This document shows positions 1 to 4,489 of a DNA stretch of 5,379 nucleotides, in pieces. Numbering within the stretch: position 1 is the stretch's first letter; every line of letters starts with the position of its first letter. The stretch comes from Clostridia bacterium (GTDB lineage Bacteria; Bacillota; Clostridia; Oscillospirales; Oscillospiraceae). A program made the position numbers and the translations under genes. The notes beneath the pieces were generated by a model. The model was not told the DNA's origin. It was given only the letters and a program-made list of their open reading frames with translations, and searched no databases. The stretch lies in NCBI GenBank assembly GCA_003245395.1, contig QKDF01000021.1, forward strand, positions 1 through 5,379, read 5' to 3'.

Positions 1-144
1 GGTGGAGATATACTTGATCTTCTCACTGCGGGACAGTGCGTCCAGCAGCCCGATCACCGTATGTCCGCACAATCCGAAGACATAGCGCACATTCCGCCGC
101 TCCAGGTAATCTACCATCAAATCCGATACCAGTTTCTTTCCCAT
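1..144 (-). CDS. Thiamine-pyrophosphate-dependent enzyme, N-terminal fragment (acetolactate synthase-like superfamily)
   Basis: This is the first 48 codons of a gene that runs off the left edge; the ATG is at 144-142. The protein starts MGKKLVSDLMVDYLERRNVR, followed by YVFGLCGHTVIGLLDAL. A short helix, then an 'xVFGxxG' turn and a 'LLDAL' helix, is the typical opening of the PYR domain of the thiamine-diphosphate superfamily (acetolactate synthase, glyoxylate carboligase, benzoylformate decarboxylase). The family's catalytic Glu, usually in an RHE motif about residue 50, would lie just past the edge, so it cannot be checked and neither substrate nor reaction can be named. A GGAGGT Shine-Dalgarno sits 6 nt before the ATG and supports this start. 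The gene lies downstream of a LysR regulator on the same strand, separated by a terminator and a 300-nt spacer, so it probably has its own promoter. The superfamily call is fairly sure; the exact enzyme is unknown. Confidence 0.85.
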   Translation of the reverse strand, partial: MGKKLVSDLMVDYLERRNVRYVFGLCGHTVIGLLDALSRSEKIKYIST

Positions 145-192
145 ATAAAAACCTCCATTTTTAATCAGTCCGCCGGATACATCCGGGAGTCG

Positions 193-297
193 TCACGCCT
201 CTGCCGGCATCTCCTTTAAAATACGATCCATATCCAAATTCCCTTGAAACTTGTCTATTTGTTCAAAGCCGCAGGGGAGGCATTTAACGTTTTTTAT
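193..297 (-). other. Possible small ORF (34 codons) opening on ATA after a strong Shine-Dalgarno
   Basis: A GGGAGGAA sequence (308-301) stands 5 nt before an ATA codon at 297-295. From there a frame runs 34 codons to TGA at 195-193. The ATA is followed by Lys-Asn-Val-Lys, then C-L-P-C-G (Cys at codons 6 and 9) and an acidic, helix-like tail ending KEMPAEA. The same frame stays open upstream to a TTG at 345-343, giving 50 codons, just after an in-frame TAG. If the ATA were ATG this would be an ordinary small gene start, so it may be a non-canonical start, a gene inactivated by one base change, or chance. About half of its codons end in G or C, which is weak evidence for coding. I do not recognise the peptide. 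It ends 48 nt before the thiamine-pyrophosphate enzyme and could be a leader peptide for it. Confidence 0.3.
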
Positions 298-317
298 GGA
301 TTCCTCCCAAGAAAAGA

Positions 318-345
318 ATAGTATACTCCGCCCCTTTTTGTCCAA
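318..345 (-). promoter_or_regulatory. Weak candidate promoter for the thiamine-pyrophosphate enzyme transcript
   Basis: On the minus strand TTGGAC (345-340) is followed after 16 nt by TACTAT (323-318). An overlapping TATACT (325-320) matches the -10 consensus better, but has no matching -35 at 16-18 nt. The placement is sensible, because transcription would begin just before the GGGAGG at 308-303 and after the regulator gene's terminator. The AGTATACT at 320-327 is also a perfect 8-bp palindrome. The -35 is poor, so activation by the neighbouring LysR protein is a reasonable inference, though no clear LysR box was found. Confidence 0.35.
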
Positions 346-380
346 TAGCTAGTTTTCATTCTCTTTTCGATTTTCTTCAT

Positions 381-411
381 AAAAGAAGCGCCCGCCGAAA
401 AGCGGGCGCTT
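381..411 (-). terminator. Rho-independent terminator after the LysR gene
   Basis: A perfect 10-bp stem pairs 386-395 with 402-411 around a 6-nt loop. In the minus-strand direction it is followed by CTTTTATG, a short U-tract. It starts 37 nt after the LysR stop codon. On the plus strand the stem is followed by TATATAATAT, which is a poorer terminator tail, so the minus direction is favoured. Confidence 0.85.
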
Positions 412-447
412 ATATAATATTGAAACTATGCAGGATGCGTGTGGGCG

Positions 448-1356
448 TCAAAAGCGGCGTTCCAAAAACTGATTGAAAATCAGGCCGTTGCGGATGACGA
501 AATCCCGGAAATATTTCGCCGCCGGAGGAAGATACTTTTCCGTATTCCACTGTAAATAGAGTTTTCGGTTGGGCATCTCGTTTTCAATGGTCAGGATTTT
601 TACGTTATAGGGTGCACCGCCCAATGGTCGGGGCGTAATGGCCACGCCATGATTGGAGGCCACCATGCCATACATAATGATATCCTGAGCGGTCTCCATA
701 CAGATATTGGGCTGGATTCCCAATTTTCCAAAAAGCTCGTCCGTCACGGTACGCAGCTGGCAGTTGTTGTCGAAGGCAATAAAGTCCTCATCCGCAAGCT
801 CCATCAGATTCGCAGAGTCCCGCTCCGCCAGCCGATGGGACTGGGGCACCAAAAGCACAATCTGATGTTCTCCGATCAGCGTACCTTTGATGCGGGGATC
901 ATCGATCTTTGTGCAGAAGGCAAGATCGATGTCTCCTTCCTCCAACTGATCCCGCAGCGTGGCGTAAGTTGCCTCTTGATTAAATTGGAAGTGCACACCC
1001 ACCCGCGTTGTCTCCGAAAAATAGCGGATGATCACCTCAGGAATAAACTGGGCCAGGGAGGGGAATCCGGACATGACCACCGTACCCGTATTGGGGTTGA
1101 TATAGCTATCCAGCATGGCAATTCCGGTATCCAACTGATCCAAAGCCGCGGTGGCATACGGCAAAAACATCTCTCCATATTTTGTGAGTTTAATATAGCG
1201 CCCTTTTCTGGTAAAAAGCTCTACGTTCAGTTCATCCTCTAACTTTTGGATCGCATGACTGAGATTGGACTGGCTGACATACAGCTTCTCCGCCGCCCGT
1301 GTATAGTGCTCCAGTTCGGCGATAGTCTTAAAATATTGCAGCTGCCGAAGGTTCAC
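448..1356 (-). CDS. LysR-type transcriptional regulator
   Basis: A 302-residue DNA-binding regulator of the normal LysR-family length. Residues 1-60 form the winged helix-turn-helix: MNLRQLQYF, then HYTRAAEKLYVSQSNLSHAI and KLEDELNVELFTRKGR, matching the family signature closely. A linker helix (about 61-90) leads to a periplasmic-binding-like effector domain from G91 (GTVVMSGFPSLAQFIPEVI) to the C-terminus, including the usual 'GDIDLAF' and 'LVPQSHRLA' segments. The 'GRxIKLT..G..FL' and 'P..GTV' pattern resembles GltC-like regulators from Firmicutes, but the effector cannot be inferred. The start is GTG, chosen because AAAGGAGG (1372-1365) lies 8 nt upstream and the protein begins exactly where the family begins. 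The gene has its own terminator and two candidate promoters. Its target is unknown; the nearest candidate is the thiamine-pyrophosphate enzyme downstream on the same strand, since no divergent gene is present. Confidence 0.97.
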   Translation of the reverse strand: MNLRQLQYFKTIAELEHYTRAAEKLYVSQSNLSHAIQKLEDELNVELFTRKGRYIKLTKYGEMFLPYATAALDQLDTGIAMLDSYINPNTGTVVMSGFPSLAQFIPEVIIRYFSETTRVGVHFQFNQEATYATLRDQLEEGDIDLAFCTKIDDPRIKGTLIGEHQIVLLVPQSHRLAERDSANLMELADEDFIAFDNNCQLRTVTDELFGKLGIQPNICMETAQDIIMYGMVASNHGVAITPRPLGGAPYNVKILTIENEMPNRKLYLQWNTEKYLPPAAKYFRDFVIRNGLIFNQFLERRF

Positions 1357-1400
1357 AGCACCCGCCTCCTTTCATTGCCAGTTAGTGATTCTATAGTTCT

Positions 1401-1428
1401 ATTATGCAATTATTTCATAAAAAATCAA
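1401..1428 (-). promoter_or_regulatory. Candidate proximal promoter of the LysR gene
   Basis: TTGATT (1428-1423) and CATAAT (1406-1401) are separated by 16 nt on the minus strand, with 4/6 and 5/6 matches to the sigma-A boxes. Transcription would start near 1394, about 22 nt before the Shine-Dalgarno. The surrounding region (about 1380-1500) is strongly AT-rich, as expected for a promoter region. Confidence 0.5.
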
Positions 1429-1449
1429 CTGATATTTTCCGAATTTCCT

Positions 1450-1478
1450 TTTATACCCGCAGTTAGCTTTTAAGTCGA
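1450..1478 (-). promoter_or_regulatory. Candidate distal promoter of the LysR gene
   Basis: TCGACT (1478-1473) and TATAAA (1455-1450) are separated by the ideal 17 nt on the minus strand, with 4/6 and 5/6 matches to the sigma-A boxes. It lies just after the spoIIP terminator and about 50 nt upstream of the proximal candidate. Either or both may be used; the sequence does not decide. Confidence 0.45.
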
Positions 1479-1500
1479 TTGCATTTTTTCACACATTTTC

Positions 1501-1546
1501 ATTATAAAAGCAGGGCACTCCGGAATTGATTTCCGGGACACCCTGC
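1501..1546 (-). terminator. Rho-independent terminator after spoIIP
   Basis: Arms 1510-1525 and 1531-1546 form a 16-position stem around a 5-nt loop. As minus-strand RNA the stem holds 12 Watson-Crick pairs, three consecutive G-U wobbles and one C-A mismatch, and is followed by UUUUAUAAU. As plus-strand RNA the wobbles become A-C mismatches, so the structure is clearly adapted to the minus transcript. It lies about 79 nt beyond the spoIIP stop. Confidence 0.88.
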
Positions 1547-1624
1547 CTTCATAGATTCGCATGATTGTCGTTTCTTCCTGCCCTCTTTGTGAAACGCAGC
1601 CGGACTGAACCGCATCTTGCGGAC

Positions 1625-2803
1625 TCACTTGCTCTTATCCTGCAGCACCTCGGCCATCCGCTGTGCCACCAGCTTGCCTGCCAGGGCCGCCTCCTCGGGA
1701 GAGTTGCCGGCCGCCCCGATCTCCATCAGCAGGGAACCGGTGGTTGCATGCTGGTTATACCGGGAATTGCGCAGCAGAATCGGGCGGGCCAGCGTGGGAT
1801 ATTGCTGCAGGATATTCTGCTGCACCGCTACCGCAAGCTTCAGGTTCTCCATCCAATTCGGGTGCGGCAGTCCGCTGCCGTCGCTGCCCACCACAATGGT
1901 CACCTGGGCGGCAGTCCCCACGCCGTCGATATTGGAGATTACCTTATATTCGTTCCCCTGCGTGTCCTCAATGGCATCCCGATGAATGTCCAGTATAAAG
2001 TGGATGGATGGATACTGTGTAAGGTAACTCTCAATGGCTTTCAGAGATCGGTCATATGACCCGGCATAAGAGGGATAGTCATACAGTGTCCGGTCATGCA
2101 GCACCGAGATCCCCGCATCAGCAAAGGTCTGAGCCATCACATCTCCCACCTGCACTACATTATAGCGGGTATCGGTGGAACGATGATCGCCGGAGTAGTT
2201 GACCTCTACGCCCGGCGCAGGTGTATACGCCTCGCTGCCGTGGGTGTGGATAATCAGGATCTGGGGCGCCTCGTCGGTCAGAGCGGCGGCAAAGGGTGCG
2301 GTCAGGTCCTGAATACTCAGCGTATGCTTTGTGCTGTTGGAGATATAGACTTTTCCTGCAACCGTATAACCGCTCTCCTCGGTGGGAATCAGGGTTCGGG
2401 CCGTGACGCCGTTGTCCGGATCAGAAGACGAGGTATCCGACGGATCGGTTTTCACCGGCGTCTCCGTCACGGGGGTCGTGGACTGCTGACTTTGGTCGGG
2501 TGACGTATCCCCCTCTCCGGTTTCCTTGGACAGGAGTTCCGCCACCGTCTCCCGCGCGGAAAGCAGCAGGGGAGACTCCCCAATGGTCAGGGCAGCAGCA
2601 GGAGAGAGCTGATCTTTATAAAACAAATCACCCAGTTCCCAGCGCAGAGCCGACATGGGTGAAGAGGCCCCTGTCCGCAGCGCCGCCACCGCCGCAGAAA
2701 ACGTATCGCTGTTTGATGTAACGGCTACGCCCCAAAGAGTGCAGACCGCAAGACCCAGTGCGGCCATCCGCCGTACCGCGTCCCACTGCACCTTCTTTTT
2801 CAT
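1625..2803 (-). CDS. spoIIP: Stage II sporulation protein P (SpoIIP), septal peptidoglycan hydrolase
   Basis: A 392-residue SpoIIP. In known sporulators it works with SpoIID and SpoIIM in the mother-cell membrane to degrade septal peptidoglycan (amidase and endopeptidase activity) and drive forespore engulfment. Residues 1-30 give a Lys/Arg-rich start and one membrane helix (about 12-30). Residues about 90-135 are a Ser/Thr/Asp/Pro-rich linker. The C-terminal SpoIIP domain (about 178-388) carries ILIIHTHGSEAY (His at 186 and 188), VGD, HDRTLYDYPSYAGSYDRS (236-253), LDIHRD (271-276), RNSRYNQH and LLMEIGAAGN (Glu361), all family hallmarks with likely metal-binding His and Glu residues. The ATG at 2803 is preferred because GAGGTGAT sits just upstream; a longer frame from a TTG at 2845 would begin inside the T-run of the preceding terminator. 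The gene stands alone here, not next to gpr as in Bacillus. No convincing sigma-E promoter was found in the 40-nt gap upstream. Confidence 0.96.
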   Translation of the reverse strand: MKKKVQWDAVRRMAALGLAVCTLWGVAVTSNSDTFSAAVAALRTGASSPMSALRWELGDLFYKDQLSPAAALTIGESPLLLSARETVAELLSKETGEGDTSPDQSQQSTTPVTETPVKTDPSDTSSSDPDNGVTARTLIPTEESGYTVAGKVYISNSTKHTLSIQDLTAPFAAALTDEAPQILIIHTHGSEAYTPAPGVEVNYSGDHRSTDTRYNVVQVGDVMAQTFADAGISVLHDRTLYDYPSYAGSYDRSLKAIESYLTQYPSIHFILDIHRDAIEDTQGNEYKVISNIDGVGTAAQVTIVVGSDGSGLPHPNWMENLKLAVAVQQNILQQYPTLARPILLRNSRYNQHATTGSLLMEIGAAGNSPEEAALAGKLVAQRMAEVLQDKSK

Positions 2804-2807
2804 ATGC

Positions 2808-2815
2808 ATCACCTC
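2808..2815 (-). promoter_or_regulatory. Ribosome binding site that fixes the spoIIP start
   Basis: GAGGTGAT is an eight-base match to the anti-Shine-Dalgarno complement. Its GAGG core is 8 nt from the ATG at 2803, while the ATG at 2809 overlaps the site itself. This selects the 2803 start over both the overlapping ATG and the upstream TTG at 2845. Confidence 0.8.
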
Positions 2816-2843
2816 ATGGGACAAACCTATGCGCCGCCGGTTC

Positions 2844-2883
2844 AAAAAAGAAGCGACCCCCGCACGGAAAAGAGCGGGAGCCG
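2844..2883 (-). terminator. Rho-independent terminator of the tatD-radical SAM operon
   Basis: Arms 2874-2883 and 2854-2863 form a 10-bp stem in minus-strand RNA (two G-U pairs) around a 10-nt loop. CUUCUUUUUUG follows, with six consecutive U from 2849-2844. The hairpin starts 7 nt after the radical SAM stop codon. It separates that operon from spoIIP, whose start is only 40 nt beyond the U-run. Confidence 0.88.
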
Positions 2884-2890
2884 TTTTGTC

Positions 2891-3511
2891 TCAGTTTTCG
2901 ATATATTTGCGCACCCGGAAGGTTGCGCCGATCTCGTCTTCGCAGATTTTCCTGCAGTTGTCAATCTCTTCCTGGGGGATCGTATCCACCACCGTCATCA
3001 TCACCTTCGGCACATACTGCCGGACTTCTTTGGCAAAGGCCTTCATTGCCTCAAAAGCACCGGGAAACTCGGGATGGCACAGTGCATCGTATTTTTCAGA
3101 TGTATCGGTATTGAGTGAAATACTGACCATATCAAACCGCCCGGCAAAATCAGGGCAGATATCTCGCCCATGGATCATGCTGCCGGTACCGTTGGTATCC
3201 ATGCGCGTGAAGATTTTCTTTCCATGATCTTTGAGCCGGTCAATTACCCAGCAGATGTCGTCGATCCGATAGCTCGGTTCACCGAAGCCGCAAAAAACCA
3301 GCTGTTCGTATTTAGACAGATCCCGGCCCTCGATGGAATCAAGAATTTCCTCCTTCGTGGGCTCCCGCCGAAGCCACAGGTTATCCGTATAGATACTGCC
3401 GCTGTTTCCATTGTGGCGCAGGCAAAACGTGCAGGAAAAATCACAGCGGTTCGTCGTGTTTACATACAGATTTCCGCCGTACTCATAGGTAATGGTAAAT
3501 CCTTTTTCCAT
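2891..3511 (-). CDS. TatD-associated radical SAM protein
   Basis: A 206-residue radical SAM protein. The Cys-x3-Cys-x2-Cys cluster-binding motif (C23, C27, C30, in CDFSCTFC) would hold the 4Fe-4S cluster that cleaves S-adenosylmethionine. GFGEP (75-79) is the SAM-contacting 'GGE' equivalent, and MDTNG and VSISLNTDT match later strands of the partial TIM barrel. The short length, the opening 'ITYEYGGNLYVNTTNRC' and the place directly after tatD match the family described as TatD-associated radical SAM proteins, whose reaction is not known to me. The ATG at 3511 is preferred: it falls 4 nt after the tatD stop, follows GAGTGAT and fits the family N-terminus. A TTG at 3529 would overlap tatD and add six unconserved residues. 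No SPASM-type C-terminal Cys cluster is seen. Translation is probably coupled to tatD. Confidence 0.92.
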   Translation of the reverse strand: MEKGFTITYEYGGNLYVNTTNRCDFSCTFCLRHNGNSGSIYTDNLWLRREPTKEEILDSIEGRDLSKYEQLVFCGFGEPSYRIDDICWVIDRLKDHGKKIFTRMDTNGTGSMIHGRDICPDFAGRFDMVSISLNTDTSEKYDALCHPEFPGAFEAMKAFAKEVRQYVPKVMMTVVDTIPQEEIDNCRKICEDEIGATFRVRKYIEN

Positions 3512-3515
3512 ACGA

Positions 3516-4277
3516 TCACTCGATTCCAAATAATTTTTTTCCGTTTTCCACAGCAGCTAGGGTCAACTCCTCCGGAGTGATTCCCTTCCACTGCGCCAGT
3601 ACCGCCGCAATATACGGCAGATTGCGGGAATCATTCCGTTTTCCGCGGTTGGGCACAGGGGAGAGGTAAGGGGAGTCCGTCTCCAGCAGAACCCGATCCA
3701 GCGGCGTGATCTCCGCCACCTCCTGCGCCTTGCGGGCATTTTTATATGTGACAGGCCCGTCAAAGCCCAAGTACCAGCCCCTCCGAAGCAATTCCCGCGC
3801 CATCTCGGCGCTGCCGGAATAGCAGTGGAACACACCGCGCACTTCGGGGAATTCCTCCACAATGGACAAGCTGTCCCCGTGAGCATCCCGGTCGTGGACA
3901 ATCACCGGCAGGTTCAATTCCCGGGCCATGGACAACTGGCGCCGGAAGACCTCCTGCTGAAATTCCCGAGGCGGATTTTCCTTCCAATAGTAATCCAGTC
4001 CGATCTCACCTACGGCTACCGTCTTGGGATGCCCAGCCAAAGCGCGGATCACAGAAAAGTCCTCGTCGGTGCAGCCGCCGCAGTTTTCGGGATGAATGCC
4101 CACCGCGGCATAGATAAACGGATATTCCTCTGCCAGCGCAACAGCCTTTCGGGAACTTTCCACATCGCAGCCGGGATTGATCACGAAAGATATGCCCGCA
4201 TCAGTCAGCGCGGACAGAACAGCCGCCCGATCAGGGTCGAACGCAGTATCGTCATAATGGGCATGGGTGTCAAACAT
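3516..4277 (-). CDS. tatD: TatD family metal-dependent hydrolase (DNase)
   Basis: A 253-residue TatD hydrolase of normal family length; it is an amidohydrolase-fold TIM barrel, and known members are metal-dependent 3'-5' exonucleases acting on DNA or RNA in repair and quality control. All metal-ligand motifs are present: H5 and H7 (DTHAH), E91 (VGEIGLDYYW), H128 (PVIVHDRDAH), H151 (FHCYSG) and D201 (LLETDSPYLSP), followed by RGKRNDS. The ATG start has AAGGAGG (4292-4286) 8 nt upstream. It is the first gene of a two-gene operon with the radical SAM protein, behind a sigma-A-type promoter. In many Firmicutes this gene (yabD) follows metG; here an aldehyde dehydrogenase lies upstream instead. 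Confidence 0.97.
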   Translation of the reverse strand: MFDTHAHYDDTAFDPDRAAVLSALTDAGISFVINPGCDVESSRKAVALAEEYPFIYAAVGIHPENCGGCTDEDFSVIRALAGHPKTVAVGEIGLDYYWKENPPREFQQEVFRRQLSMARELNLPVIVHDRDAHGDSLSIVEEFPEVRGVFHCYSGSAEMARELLRRGWYLGFDGPVTYKNARKAQEVAEITPLDRVLLETDSPYLSPVPNRGKRNDSRNLPYIAAVLAQWKGITPEELTLAAVENGKKLFGIE

Positions 4278-4312
4278 CGCATACGCCTCCTTTTTCTTTC
4301 CGGCGTATCGTT

Positions 4313-4341
4313 ATCATACCCGAAATCAGCAGAAAATGCAA
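4313..4341 (-). promoter_or_regulatory. Sigma-A-type promoter of the tatD-radical SAM operon
   Basis: TTGCAT (4341-4336) and TATGAT (4318-4313) are 17 nt apart on the minus strand; the -10 matches 5/6 and the -35 matches 3/6. Predicted transcription starts near 4306, about 30 nt before the tatD start codon. A 7-bp inverted repeat (4324-4330 and 4349-4355) brackets the -35 box. Confidence 0.65.
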
Positions 4342-4355
4342 GGAGACCGCTGATT
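4324..4355. repeat. Inverted repeat spanning the tatD promoter -35 region
   Basis: AATCAGC (4324-4330) and GCTGATT (4349-4355) are a perfect 7-bp inverted pair separated by 18 bp, with the -35 box inside. This could be a regulator site with half-sites about 25 bp (two and a half turns) centre to centre, or chance. No cognate regulator is visible. Confidence 0.3.
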
Positions 4356-4380
4356 CCTGCCGCAGACCGGGTAAGCGCAT

Positions 4381-4420
4381 AAAAAGAGCAGAGTCTCCGG
4401 CACTTGCCGAGGACTCTGCT
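4381..4420 (-). terminator. Rho-independent terminator of the aldehyde dehydrogenase gene
   Basis: Arms 4387-4395 and 4412-4420 pair perfectly over 9 bp. Inside them, after a 2x2 internal loop, 4398-4401 pairs with 4406-4409 around a tetraloop. In minus-strand RNA the stem is followed directly by CUUUUUAU. It lies 70 nt beyond the dehydrogenase stop and just upstream of the tatD promoter. Confidence 0.85.
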
Positions 4421-4436
4421 TGTTGAAGGAGGCAAG

Positions 4437-4466
4437 CCGGGCGGGCAGGGGTTTGCGCCCGCCCGG
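4437..4466 (-). terminator. GC-only hairpin directly after the aldehyde dehydrogenase gene
   Basis: A perfect 10-bp stem of only G-C pairs (4437-4446 with 4457-4466) with a 10-nt loop, beginning 23 nt after the stop codon. There is no U-tract on either strand, so alone it is a poor intrinsic terminator. Together with the U-tailed hairpin 16 nt further on it may form a tandem terminator or protect the 3' end of the mRNA. Confidence 0.6.
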
Positions 4467-4489
4467 TTTGTTGGGAAAGAAAAGCGAAA

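Noticed and set aside
294..359. A 21-codon ATG-led frame (MKTSYWTKRG...) upstream of the ATA-led frame, minus strand.
   Set aside because: There is no good Shine-Dalgarno, it overlaps the candidate promoter, and its stop overlaps the ATA codon; most likely chance.
649..1242. Plus-strand 197-codon open frame opposite the LysR gene.
   Set aside because: It lies antisense to a clear LysR coding sequence, has no recognisable domain, and arises from that gene's codon bias.
2804..2845. N-terminal extension of SpoIIP from a TTG start.
   Set aside because: The TTG lies in the T-run of the upstream terminator, has no ribosome binding site, and the ATG at 2803 has an excellent one.
3512..3529. N-terminal extension of the radical SAM protein from a TTG overlapping tatD.
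   Set aside because: The six extra residues do not resemble the family start, and the ATG at 3511 has a suitable upstream purine-rich site and coupling distance.
3825..4382. Plus-strand 185-codon open frame opposite tatD.
   Set aside because: It is antisense to a complete TatD with all catalytic motifs, and the peptide shows no family features.
4421..4436. AAGGAGG on the plus strand, suggesting a plus-strand gene start.
   Set aside because: No ATG, GTG or TTG at a fitting distance opens a plausible frame; it lies between two minus-strand hairpins.
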